The notes under the pieces were generated by a model. That model saw nothing but the letters and a program-made list of their open reading frames with translations. It was not told the DNA's origin and did not search any database. Shown here in pieces: positions 1-7,844 of a stretch of DNA of 64,000 nucleotides. How positions within the stretch are numbered: position 1 is the first letter of the stretch; each line of letters starts with the position of its first letter. Source of the DNA: Mycobacteroides chelonae (GTDB lineage Bacteria > Actinomycetota > Actinomycetes > Mycobacteriales > Mycobacteriaceae); assembly GCF_016767715.1 (NCBI RefSeq), contig NZ_CP050145.1, positions 744,001 to 808,000 on the forward strand, in the 5' to 3' direction. The translations under genes and the position numbers were made by a program.

Positions 1-605
1 TCGTGTGGACGCAGTGGCGAGGCGATGTACGGCTGATCCAGCAGCGATTCGACTCCCGGAGCACCTGCCCTGAGCGCGAAGGGATTCGACAACGCATCGG
101 TCAGCGATTGGTTCACCACATCGGCCATCTCTCGCTCTGTGGTGATACCGGCCTCGACGACGGCCGCCGCCTGCAGACCGGCGATCGCATGCCGATGCGG
201 ATGAAGGGGAGTCAGGTAGTAGGGGTCCAGTGAAGCGGGCGCCACCTGATCCAGGTCGGTGGGCAGCGCGCCGCGGCCGATGCCGTACACCAGGGCGATA
301 TCACCGTGGCCCAGTTGGAGCCATGACCAGGCCTCGTAACACGCCCATGCGGCGTCCATTTCGACATGGGATTCCGATATCGGCGGCCAGGCGCCGACAG
401 CGTCGAGGGACTCGATGTACGCGAAGGTACGGCCCTCGAAGAAGTCATGGCTGCCTGATGCGTAGAAGTCGATGTCCTCGCGGCGCAGTCCTACCTGTTC
501 GAGGGCCTCGCGGACCACGGGTAGCAGGATCTCGGCCATATCGTCACGAAGATTTGCTGCAGTACAAGCCGATTGGGAAAAAGAAACCACGGCAACATCA
601 CGCAT
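1..605 (-). CDS. Thiolase-fold lipid-transfer protein (Ltp3-like), partial
   Basis: The gene runs off the left edge, so only the first 201 codons are present. It opens MRDVAVVSFSQSA and continues with DFYASGSHDFFEGR and ESHVEMDAAWACYEAW, the pattern of the SCP2-thiolase/lipid-transfer branch found in sterol catabolism (Ltp3-like). The ATG at 605 overlaps the end of the upstream DUF35 gene by 8 bases, so the three minus-strand genes look like one operon. The segment where thiolases carry the nucleophilic Cys (N-x-x-C-A-S-G) reads EMDAAWACYEA here, so ordinary thiolysis is doubtful; some relatives paired with DUF35 proteins are retro-aldolases. The substrate is inferred to be a CoA thioester, possibly steroid-derived. 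Confidence 0.8.
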   Translation of the reverse strand, partial: MRDVAVVSFSQSACTAANLRDDMAEILLPVVREALEQVGLRREDIDFYASGSHDFFEGRTFAYIESLDAVGAWPPISESHVEMDAAWACYEAWSWLQLGHGDIALVYGIGRGALPTDLDQVAPASLDPYYLTPLHPHRHAIAGLQAAAVVEAGITTEREMADVVNQSLTDALSNPFALRAGAPGVESLLDQPYIASPLRPH

Positions 606-1074
606 GGGCGGCCTTGCCTGGCACTGGCCGGAAGTAGCGGATGCTCTGCATGCTGGCACCGAGCTCCTCATCGGTCACCCAGACCGGCTCTACGGTCATG
701 CCGATGTGAACGAGGTCTGGCGCGGTGTCTCCGATCATGTGCATGAGTCTGTTGTCGGCGCCGTGCAACTGGATGTGCGCCACTGCGTAGGGCGGCGCGA
801 ACACTTGTCCCGGAAAGGGGAAGCTCACGATGCAGAAGGTCTCCACCGTTCCCGTCCCCGCGAGGGGGAACGGTTCACCCAGTTCCGTCAGGCATCGTGA
901 ACAGAATTGCGGCGCAGGACAGTACGCGCGTTGACAGCCAGGGCATCGGCGTGCCAGCAGGCGCCTGTGCGCCAGCCCGCGCAGGAAGATGGAACGACCG
1001 GATCCCGCCACATACGTGTAGTCCATGCGGAACGGGCTGGCGATCGAAGAGACCGGTTCGGGTAGTGCGGTCAC
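598..1074 (-). CDS. DUF35 Zn-ribbon/OB-fold protein
   Basis: 158 residues from a GTG at 1074. The GTGA overlap with the stop of the upstream gene decides this start over in-frame starts further upstream. The N-terminal half holds a rubredoxin-like zinc ribbon, CPGC then CSRC about 14 residues later, followed by an OB-fold half (FPLAGTGTVETFCIV, YAVAHIQL). This is the DUF35 architecture that partners thiolase-fold lipid-transfer proteins and acyl-CoA hydratases in CoA-thioester catabolism. It lies directly upstream of such a thiolase gene, so a heteromeric enzyme is likely. Confidence 0.85.
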   Translation of the reverse strand: MTALPEPVSSIASPFRMDYTYVAGSGRSIFLRGLAHRRLLARRCPGCQRAYCPAPQFCSRCLTELGEPFPLAGTGTVETFCIVSFPFPGQVFAPPYAVAHIQLHGADNRLMHMIGDTAPDLVHIGMTVEPVWVTDEELGASMQSIRYFRPVPGKAAHA

Positions 1075-1526
1075 TGCGGGCCCACCGGTTCGAAGCAGAC
1101 GATATCGGTGATGGCGCCGACACGGTCCGGGCGCCATCGTGCGACGACGGGCAGTCCCGTTTTCATGGTCAGGGGATTCCCGCCGACATCGACGGCGTGG
1201 AACATCGCGTTAGTGGTTCCGTCGATGCGGATAAGCGCCCATGCGAAATCGTCCTGCAACTCGTCTGCCGGCCGCGACCGTACCCAGGTCCATTGCAGGA
1301 CAACGCCCTTCGGTTCGAGTTCTACCAGCTCGCCGGTAGGGCCGGCATCGGCCGGGTCGAACTCGAGCACCGGGCACAAGACCTGACCATGGATTGTCCG
1401 TACTCCGAAAAGTCGCGCGTCCCGCAGTCCGCCGAGGAAGGTGCCGATCTTGGGGCCGACGGTGCGCTCGAATCCGAACTCGATCGTGTACGGCGCGCGC
1501 AGGGATTCGGAGGATTGGTCGCTCAC
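1071..1526 (-). CDS. OB-fold (DUF35-type) protein lacking a zinc ribbon
   Basis: 151 residues. First gene of the DUF35-DUF35-thiolase operon. The sequence fits an OB-fold domain (GPTGELVELEPKGVV, DDFAWALIRIDGTTNAMFHAVD) and carries no CxxC pair, so it appears to be the OB-only member of a split DUF35 pair. It could be a MaoC-like or acyl-CoA-binding subunit, but I see no hydratase motif. The stop shares a GTGA with the next start. The upstream gap (1527-1637) contains a TCAATTGA palindrome near 1548 but no clear promoter. Confidence 0.75.
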   Translation of the reverse strand: MSDQSSESLRAPYTIEFGFERTVGPKIGTFLGGLRDARLFGVRTIHGQVLCPVLEFDPADAGPTGELVELEPKGVVLQWTWVRSRPADELQDDFAWALIRIDGTTNAMFHAVDVGGNPLTMKTGLPVVARWRPDRVGAITDIVCFEPVGPQ

Positions 1527-1637
1527 AGCCCTCCCGACGCGGTTCTATCAATTGATTGAATCGAGCGATAGGACCGTAACACGGGAGTGATGGCGGCCAC
1601 AGATTTACGTGGACACCAATGCGGCGAGGGATGGCGG

Positions 1638-2603
1638 TTATCGCGGAGGGGGTGGCTTCAGGGCCTTTTCGAGCTGGGGTGTCAGTTGTTCGAGGGCATA
1701 GATCCGGGCTAGCGGGCCTCCGAGCCGAAGGGCGCTCACCACCGGGCTGTCCGCCGGGATGTAGACAGCGCGCCCCTCGGTGACGGCACGCAAATCGGCG
1801 AGACCGTTCGTGGACTTCGCCTGCTGTTCAGTGGCTCCCACCACCACCAGGAGGTCCTCGTCGGCCTTGGCCTTCAGCTCGTTATCCGGCACCGGGCCGG
1901 AGTATCGCTGGCTGAGGAACCCCAGACCGTCGAACACCGCGCGGCGTGGGTCGCGGAAACCCAAGAGGAAGGTGCCTTGTCCGTCGGCGACCCAATCGAC
2001 CACGGCCGTGCGGTTGACCCAATGTTGATGTCCAGTGCGTATCTGGTTGTACCGAGTCCCGACCTCTTCGGATCGCATGCGCGCCCGATCAGACTTGCCC
2101 AGGGCTCGCCCGATTGTGAAGAGCTGTGTATACCAAGGTGTTTCGGCGCGATCGACTCGATCTTCCGAGACCACGGTCGGCGCGATTTTGGCCAGCTTGT
2201 CGTAACTGGGTCTGTCGATATCGGCGCCGGTGGCCAGGATGACATCGGGTTTGGCGGCCGCGATGGCATCGAAGTTCAGTTCCGAGCCCGAGACGACGGG
2301 GGGATAGGAGACCTCCGGAACGACCCAGGGGTACATCGGGTACTCCGGCAGGGTGGACCGGACACCAACGGGTTTAGTGCCCAACGACTGCACCAGATCC
2401 TGGTCGTTCCATCCCAGGGTGACGACGCGATTGGGTCGTGTCGCGAGGAACGCACCGCCGTACCGGTGGGGGATGCTGAGCGGGAACCCGTCGGGAGACA
2501 ATGTCGGCGGGGCGGCGGGTAGCGGACTTTGGTTGCGAGAACACCCGGCAAGTGCCAGCAGCGTCAGCAGCGCGGCAATGACGCGCCATCCGGCAGTTGC
2601 CAT
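1638..2603 (-). CDS. FecB-like iron-siderophore substrate-binding lipoprotein
   Basis: 321 residues. The start MATAGWRVIAALL is chosen because it gives a signal peptide ending in a good lipobox (LALAGC); longer in-frame ORFs add a non-signal tail. The mature protein is a PF01497-type periplasmic binding protein: NRVVTLGWNDQDLVQSLGTKPVGV near the N-terminus, KPDVILATG in the middle, and a second lobe after a long helix. It would sit on the outer face of the membrane and bind a ferric siderophore or haem-like ligand. No permease or ATPase gene is adjacent, as for other orphan mycobacterial FecB proteins. I found no IdeR box upstream. Confidence 0.85.
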   Translation of the reverse strand: MATAGWRVIAALLTLLALAGCSRNQSPLPAAPPTLSPDGFPLSIPHRYGGAFLATRPNRVVTLGWNDQDLVQSLGTKPVGVRSTLPEYPMYPWVVPEVSYPPVVSGSELNFDAIAAAKPDVILATGADIDRPSYDKLAKIAPTVVSEDRVDRAETPWYTQLFTIGRALGKSDRARMRSEEVGTRYNQIRTGHQHWVNRTAVVDWVADGQGTFLLGFRDPRRAVFDGLGFLSQRYSGPVPDNELKAKADEDLLVVVGATEQQAKSTNGLADLRAVTEGRAVYIPADSPVVSALRLGGPLARIYALEQLTPQLEKALKPPPPR

Positions 2604-2748
2604 GCCGAGCAAACTACCATCGCCCGACGTCGATATACGAACGTGATCGCAATCGGCTCGGGGTGAATCGAACGGGCGGGCACCGGGTTGCACGCCCACC
2701 ACCTGCGAGAACGTCACCAGGCGGGACGCCGTTTGCTGGACGTTGCCA

Positions 2749-2777
2749 TTGACGCTGGGGTGGGACCTTCATACGTT
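2749..2777 (+). promoter_or_regulatory. Candidate SigA-type promoter for the exported four-gene locus
   Basis: TTGACG at 2749-2754, a 17-base spacer, then TACGTT (TANNNT) at 2772-2777, about 55 bases before the ATG at 2832. It lies in the 228-base divergent gap between the FecB-like gene and the locus. Pattern match only. Confidence 0.4.
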
Positions 2778-2831
2778 TGCGCCGTTCCCAGCTCGTGCTA
2801 CGGGTCAGAGCAACAGTCCAATAGGAAGCCG

Positions 2832-3821
2832 ATGATTAAGCATCTCACCCGCCGCGCGACGGTCGCCCTCGTCGTGGCAGCCGCGGCGATGTCGCCTGCC
2901 GCCTACCCGGCAGTGGCCGATACGGCCACCCCGCTCAACGGCCTGTTCGCGTTGACTCCCGGCAGCTGCGCGGAGGGTCGCGCCACGGGCTCCTACTTCC
3001 GCATGATCTTGCCCGCGGGTGACGCCTCCGGCCCCTACCTCGCCAACGGCGATTCCACCTGCTCGGATAACACGGTCACCCTGCTGGCGCCCGGTACCGA
3101 TGGTGGCCTGAAGTCCGGTGAGTATCAGCCGCAGCCCGGCAACGCATTCGATGGAAATGGAAATGCGGTGTCCGGCAGTATTACTCAGCCAGTGAAGTTC
3201 TACGGCGTGGGCTTTGCCACGGCGTCCAACCAGACCGATCCGCAGACCGGCCAGGGCACTGCCACGCCCCAGATCACCGTCAGTGGCAACAAGCTCGGCG
3301 GCGACCTCAGTGCCTTCGGCGTGACCTGGAACAACCAGGTGTTCAACCAGGGATCGCCCAAACCCGGTGGCGCGTTTCCCGGTAAGACCACACCGGTGAC
3401 CGGCACCTACGACCGCAACACCGGCGCATTCATCGTCGAGTGGACCAGCCAGATCGTGGGCGGTCCTTTCAACGACTTCACGGGACTATGGCACCTGGTC
3501 GGCAAGGTCGGGGGCAGCCCCGGTGGCGCCGCGGTGGCCGAACCGCCGCCGCCTCCTCCGCCGGGTGCCCCACCGGCAGCGGCGGATGCGCCTCCCGCCG
3601 TGGCCGCGCCCGCGGCCCCTGGGCAGGTTGTCGTGCAAGCTGGGCAACAAGTGGTGGCACCGCCACCGCTGTCGGCCGGCCAGCAGCTCATCGCGCTGCC
3701 GGTTGACGACAATCCCCGCACCATCACCCCGCCATGGGTCATTGCCCTGTTGGTGTTCGTGGCGATCGGCGGCGGAATCCTGTTTGTGGTGGGGGAGCGG
3801 ATCTTCAGCCGTGGCCGCTGA
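2832..3821 (+). CDS. Exported protein with C-terminal membrane anchor, unknown function
   Basis: 329 residues. Starts MIKHLTRRATVALVV with a cleavable signal peptide (about 1-30, ...AVADTATP). A globular domain of about 210 residues follows, with SxxWNNQxFNQGSPKP and WTSQIVGGPFNDFTGLWHL. Then comes a Pro/Ala-rich stretch (about 235-290), and a single C-terminal transmembrane helix (PPWVIALLVFVAIGGGILF) with a short basic tail. The globular domain is clearly paralogous to the product of 4818-5597. Not recognised as a named family. First gene of a four-gene run with overlapping junctions, so probably an envelope complex component. Confidence 0.8.
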   Translation: MIKHLTRRATVALVVAAAAMSPAAYPAVADTATPLNGLFALTPGSCAEGRATGSYFRMILPAGDASGPYLANGDSTCSDNTVTLLAPGTDGGLKSGEYQPQPGNAFDGNGNAVSGSITQPVKFYGVGFATASNQTDPQTGQGTATPQITVSGNKLGGDLSAFGVTWNNQVFNQGSPKPGGAFPGKTTPVTGTYDRNTGAFIVEWTSQIVGGPFNDFTGLWHLVGKVGGSPGGAAVAEPPPPPPPGAPPAAADAPPAVAAPAAPGQVVVQAGQQVVAPPPLSAGQQLIALPVDDNPRTITPPWVIALLVFVAIGGGILFVVGERIFSRGR

Positions 3822-4836
3822 GCGGTTGGCTGAGACGTCTCAGCCGACCCTGCCTTCTTACGCCGACATCGTCGGTGAGGAGGCTGTTGTCGCCGAGGCC
3901 GGACCGGCGCCGCGACCCCGGTGGCGGTTTGTCGCGCTCATCGCCCTTGGTGTGCTCCTGTTCGCGTTGCCGGTGGTCACCGGAATGTTCACACGTGCCG
4001 CGGGCGGTCAGCAGCTGCTGACCGAGTTCCGGCCCTACGTGTCGTCGGAGGTGATCGCCAAGTTCCGCGGTTACCTCGATACCGTCGACGCCGCCCGTAC
4101 CGATGTGCAGGCGACCCAGTCGATCGCGGGAGGACATTACGAGCGACTGGATACCTTTGTGGCGCAGTATCCGTCGATCCGTCAGGACATGAACGGTCTG
4201 CTCGATGCGGTCGAGGGTCAGGTGGGTAATTACGGGCAGTTGCGCGCCGTGGGCCCGTTCGACGTGCTGCCGTTCCTGCTGGCGGTGCCGGGACTGGTCT
4301 TGGTAGGTGCCGGTGTGTGGGGACTTCGCCGTACCGGCAACGGTGAAAAAGCTTTCGGTGCACGGATTCTCGCGATCCTTGCGGCGGCGGTGCTCATCGC
4401 CGTGCCCTTCGCGGACGGGCTCTTCTCCCGTGCCCCGGCGGGTGCGCAGCTCATCGATGCATTCACCCCGATCATGACCCACGAGCGGGTGGCCGCGGTG
4501 CAGCGGCACTTCGTGGTGCTGGTCGCGGCGGAAGGGGAGTTGGACACCCAGTTCCTGGGTGATTTGCGGCAGCATGACTCGGCCCGCGCGGTTCCGGGTA
4601 TCGACGCCTTCGTTTCGCAATGGCAGCCCATGACAGCGGATTTCGCTTCGCTGATCGGGGTGATGGCCGACAACGTCGACAATTTCGGCAGGGTGGTGGC
4701 GCTCGATCGGATCACGGCCCCGCTGGGATTCCGATCGTTCGACTACTTCGGGTGGTTCTTCCTCGTGCCCGGTGTACTGGCGGCCGCTGCCGCTATTGAC
4801 GTGAAAGGAGCCGCACGGTGGCCCAGAAAACGATGA
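3811..4836 (+). CDS. Four-helix membrane protein with duplicated extracytoplasmic module
   Basis: 341 residues from the GTG at 3811, overlapping the previous gene by 11 bases; upstream in-frame codons are shadow of that gene. After a cytoplasmic tail of about 38 residues there are two copies of the same unit: TM helix, about 90-110 residue helical outer domain, TM helix. Copy 1 begins LLFALPVVTGMFTRAAGGQQL and copy 2 LIAVPFADGLFSRAPAGAQL; both end with a VPG-containing helix (LAVPGLVLVG / FLVPGVLAAAA). Function unknown. It lies between two paralogous exported proteins and may scaffold them. Confidence 0.75.
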   Translation: MAAERLAETSQPTLPSYADIVGEEAVVAEAGPAPRPRWRFVALIALGVLLFALPVVTGMFTRAAGGQQLLTEFRPYVSSEVIAKFRGYLDTVDAARTDVQATQSIAGGHYERLDTFVAQYPSIRQDMNGLLDAVEGQVGNYGQLRAVGPFDVLPFLLAVPGLVLVGAGVWGLRRTGNGEKAFGARILAILAAAVLIAVPFADGLFSRAPAGAQLIDAFTPIMTHERVAAVQRHFVVLVAAEGELDTQFLGDLRQHDSARAVPGIDAFVSQWQPMTADFASLIGVMADNVDNFGRVVALDRITAPLGFRSFDYFGWFFLVPGVLAAAAAIDVKGAARWPRKR

Positions 4837-5597
4837 CGCGCGGCACATTTGGTGTAGCGCTGGCGGCCGTGGTGCTGGTGACGGCTCCGGCCTGTGGATC
4901 GGAGAAGCCGACCGAGTCTCCGCTCACCGGGCTGCTGGCATTGGAGCCCGGCAAGATCGAGGGGAACAAGCTCAGCGGCACCTGGTTCAAGATGGTGCAG
5001 CCGGGCGGTAACCCCCAAGAGGGTCCGTTCATGCCCAATGCGAATTCTCCTGTGCCGCAAGGGGCAGCTACTCTGCTCTCGCCGGGCGCAGATGGCGGTT
5101 TGGTACTGGGCGACTACCAGGGTGAGCCGGATCCGGCGTTCGATGAGGCCACCGGGTACTCGCTGGCGGCCCGCGTCACCCAGCCGACGAAGTTCTTCAA
5201 TATCGAGTTCGGCATCTCCACCAACAAGATCGACCCGCAGACTCAGCGCGAGCTGCCGGCGCCCTCGGCCACGGTGGCGGGTGACCAGATTTCGGCGGAC
5301 GTGTCCGCATGGGCCGCCTCGTGGAACCGCCAGGAGTTCAACCAGGGCGCGCCCAAGCCGAAACCCAAGGAGCAGGCCCAGATCCCCGGCGAGGCTCGCG
5401 CCAAGCAGGTGTGGGAGTTCGTGGCCGGGCGCTGGGTCGGCCGCGATTCCGTGGACGGCGAAAGCCCTAAAGCCACCGGTACATACGACAAGGACACCAA
5501 GAAGTTCACTCTCGACTGGACGAGTCTCATTGTGGGTGGCCCGTTCAACAGCTTCACGGGAGTCTGGCACCTCGAAGGCGTGGTGAAAGACCGATGA
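4818..5597 (+). CDS. Putative lipoprotein, paralogue of the 2832-3821 product
   Basis: 259 residues, GTG start at 4818 preceded by AAAGGAG. The signal segment ends VTAPAC, a weak lipobox, so lipid anchoring is likely but not certain. The body matches the globular domain of the first gene of the locus: LTGLLALEPG versus LNGLFALTPG, WNRQEFNQGAPKPK, and WTSLIVGGPFNSFTGVWHLEG. It lacks the Pro-rich linker and C-terminal helix, so the pair offers the same domain with two kinds of anchor. Overlaps the previous gene by 19 bases and the next by ATGA. Confidence 0.8.
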   Translation: MAQKTMTRGTFGVALAAVVLVTAPACGSEKPTESPLTGLLALEPGKIEGNKLSGTWFKMVQPGGNPQEGPFMPNANSPVPQGAATLLSPGADGGLVLGDYQGEPDPAFDEATGYSLAARVTQPTKFFNIEFGISTNKIDPQTQRELPAPSATVAGDQISADVSAWAASWNRQEFNQGAPKPKPKEQAQIPGEARAKQVWEFVAGRWVGRDSVDGESPKATGTYDKDTKKFTLDWTSLIVGGPFNSFTGVWHLEGVVKDR

Positions 5598-6640
5598 GTT
5601 CGACACCAGCAGAAGAGACCGCTCCGATCGCTGCTCCGATTGCTTCCGTTGACCGCAGGCCCACCAAGGAACGCGTATTCGGGATAGCCGTAAGGGCATT
5701 CGCTGCCATCACGGTGATCGGCAGCGTGGCCGCCATTACCCAGCTCTCGTATTCGCCTGCGCGTGCACCCATCGTCGGATACCAGATCGTGAACCGCGAC
5801 GGATCGATTCCCGAAGGTGCCATCCCGATCCCGGTACCCCCGCCGGGGCCGCAATTGATTGCGCCGCTGCCGCGGCCTCAGGTGCCTTCGCATCCACCGG
5901 GTCAGGCTGCGGGACCGTTTGGTGCACTGCCTTCGGTGACCGACCGCGGGCTTCCGATATCCGTCGCACAGCCCTGCCCCTTCGGCTGGCCGGCGCCCGG
6001 TCCGGATGAGCAGGGCGGGTTGGCCTCGCTGATCGATGTGGCTCCGGCCGCGGGTGTGTTCTCGTCCGAGGCGTTCGCTCCGGCTACGGCGTATGAACCG
6101 ATCCTGAAGATGATGGGTCCGGTGCTGGCCCGGATCTCCCCGCTGCTCTCGCGGCATCCGTGGGCGATCGACCAGTTCGTCACCCGGTTCCAGACCGTCA
6201 TGGTGCGCGTTCTCGAGGCGATCCTGCCCTATTACGGCCCCTACCGGAACGACGTCCTCAAGGCCGAGGGCGATCTCGCAAAGGCGTTGACTCCCTTCCT
6301 GGAAAGCCTGTACAACACGCCGACGGCGCAATGCCTCGTCGCGTGGGAGGCGCAGCGCATTCGGGACGCGCGTGGGGGCCGCCCACCGGCGCTGCGCCTG
6401 CATGATCTGGGCAAGGTGATTGATCTGTACCGTTCGACGCACTGGCGTGAGGGCGACGATGATCCGCCACCTCCGCCGCTGCCGGCCTACGAGTTCACGC
6501 CGGCGCCCGCGCCCCCACCGGCCTCGGATGCTCCGGCCGCCCCGAGTACGTCGCGACCGGTGATCCCCAACTTCCCGACACCGACCCCGGCCCCCGCGCC
6601 CACACAGACGTCGTCACCGGCCATCTCCTCGTCTCTCTAG
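5594..6640 (+). CDS. Proline-rich membrane-anchored exported protein, unknown function
   Basis: 348 residues. Last gene of the four-gene locus (ATGA overlap). An uncleaved-looking N-terminal helix (about 30-50, FAAITVIGSVAAITQL) is followed by a Pro-rich segment (IPIPVPPPGPQLIAPLPRP), a helical domain at about 130-275 with two Cys (VAQPCPFGW and PTAQCLVAW) that could form a disulfide, and a long Pro/Ala-rich C-terminus. Cell-wall-spanning topology is inferred. No catalytic motif seen. Confidence 0.75.
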   Translation: MSSTPAEETAPIAAPIASVDRRPTKERVFGIAVRAFAAITVIGSVAAITQLSYSPARAPIVGYQIVNRDGSIPEGAIPIPVPPPGPQLIAPLPRPQVPSHPPGQAAGPFGALPSVTDRGLPISVAQPCPFGWPAPGPDEQGGLASLIDVAPAAGVFSSEAFAPATAYEPILKMMGPVLARISPLLSRHPWAIDQFVTRFQTVMVRVLEAILPYYGPYRNDVLKAEGDLAKALTPFLESLYNTPTAQCLVAWEAQRIRDARGGRPPALRLHDLGKVIDLYRSTHWREGDDDPPPPPLPAYEFTPAPAPPPASDAPAAPSTSRPVIPNFPTPTPAPAPTQTSSPAISSSL

Positions 6641-6648
6641 CCGCACTT

Positions 6649-6676
6649 CCCAACCAACGGGTTGAGTGGCTAGGGT
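6649..6676 (+). promoter_or_regulatory. Operator-like inverted repeat and leaderless promoter of the racemase gene
   Basis: CAACC-AACG-GGTTG at 6651-6664 (core of a longer repeat also found before fadA at 11149-11168) sits just upstream of TAGGGT (TANNNT) at 6671-6676. Seven bases separate that hexamer from the ATG at 6684, typical of a mycobacterial leaderless transcript. The repeat covers the -35 to -10 interval, so a bound repressor would block transcription. The regulator is unknown; the site is not a perfect KstR match. Confidence 0.55.
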
Positions 6677-6683
6677 GACCCTC

Positions 6684-7775
6684 ATGGGTGACACTGGCGT
6701 CAAGACAGGCCCTCTCGCGGGCGTAAAGGTGATCGAGCTCGGCGGTATCGGCCCTGGGCCGCATGCGGCGATGATGTTGTCCGACTTGGGGGCAGACGTC
6801 ATTCGGGTGCGTCGTCCCGGTGGTCTCGCCATCCCCGCCGAGGAGACGGACCTGTTTCACCGCGGTAAGCGCCTGGTCAACCTGGACGTCAAGAAGGACC
6901 CCGAGGCGCTGCTGGCGCTCGTCGACAAGGCCGATGTGTTGCTGGATCCCTTCCGGCCCGGGGTGTGCGAGCGAATCGGGATCGGACCCGAGGAATGCGC
7001 CAAGCGCAACCCGCGGCTGATCTTCGCCCGGATGACGGGCTGGGGTCAGACCGGCCCGATGGCCGACCGGGCGGGCCATGACATCAACTACCTGTCGCTG
7101 ACCGGCGCGCTGGGGTCGATGGGCTACAAGGACCGCCCACCGATGCCGCCGATGAACCTCGTCGCGGATTTTGGTGGTGGCTCAATGCTTTTGGTGCAGG
7201 GCATCCTGGCCGCGCTGTATGAGCGCGAGAAGTCGGGCGAGGGGCAGGTCATCGATGGCGCGATGGTCGACGGCGTCAGCCAGTTGGCTCAGATGCAATG
7301 GACGATGTACAACAACGGACTGCTGTTCGACGAGCGCGAGTCGGGGCTGCTCGACGGCGGTGCGCCGTTCTACGGCACCTACGAGACCGCCGACGGCAAG
7401 TACATGGCGGTGGGATCCATCGAGCCACAGTTCTTCGCGATTTTGGTGCAGGGCCTGGGGCTGGACCCCGAGAGCGTTCCGTTCCAGCTCGACAAGGCGC
7501 GCTACCCCGAGATGCGCAAGCTGTTCGACGATGCGTTCAAGACCAAGACCCGCGACGAATGGACCGAGATCTTCATCGGTACCGACGCCTGCGTGTCACC
7601 GGTGCTCACCTGGGGTGAGGCCAAGCAGAATGCGCACCTTCGCGATCGCGGCACCATCACCGATGTCAACGGCGTGACCCAGGCCGCGCCGGCCCCGCGC
7701 TTCTCGCGGACGCCGAGCGGGCCCATCGAGGCGCCGCCGAAGGACACGACCGAGCTCGCCGATATCGGCTGGTGA
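6684..7775 (+). CDS. far: CoA-transferase family III / alpha-methylacyl-CoA racemase
   Basis: 363 residues. Interconverts 2R/2S methyl-branched acyl-CoA (or transfers CoA) ahead of beta-oxidation. His132 and Asp133 (GHDINY), Asp162 (ADFGGGS) and Glu247 (SIEPQF) line up at a constant offset with the catalytic residues of mycobacterial MCR, and the length fits (about 360). The ATG at 6684 is preferred over GTGs at 6666/6675 because of the TAGGGT hexamer seven bases upstream. Gene order (racemase, aminotransferase, fadA, fadB) matches M. tuberculosis Rv0855-Rv0860, hence the symbol. Confidence 0.9.
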   Translation: MGDTGVKTGPLAGVKVIELGGIGPGPHAAMMLSDLGADVIRVRRPGGLAIPAEETDLFHRGKRLVNLDVKKDPEALLALVDKADVLLDPFRPGVCERIGIGPEECAKRNPRLIFARMTGWGQTGPMADRAGHDINYLSLTGALGSMGYKDRPPMPPMNLVADFGGGSMLLVQGILAALYEREKSGEGQVIDGAMVDGVSQLAQMQWTMYNNGLLFDERESGLLDGGAPFYGTYETADGKYMAVGSIEPQFFAILVQGLGLDPESVPFQLDKARYPEMRKLFDDAFKTKTRDEWTEIFIGTDACVSPVLTWGEAKQNAHLRDRGTITDVNGVTQAAPAPRFSRTPSGPIEAPPKDTTELADIGW

Positions 7776-7844
7776 CTTAGCCGAGATTGTCGGTACTAGG
7801 TACTGGTAGTCTCATCCCGAGCAATGACGCTATGAGGAGGCTTG

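Noticed and set aside
1527..1637. KstR site before the DUF35/thiolase operon
   Set aside because: No TNNAACNNGTTNNA match in the gap, despite the sterol-like gene content.
2604..2831. IdeR/Fur box upstream of the FecB-like gene
   Set aside because: No TTAGG-type 19-base palindrome found; only unrelated short repeats.
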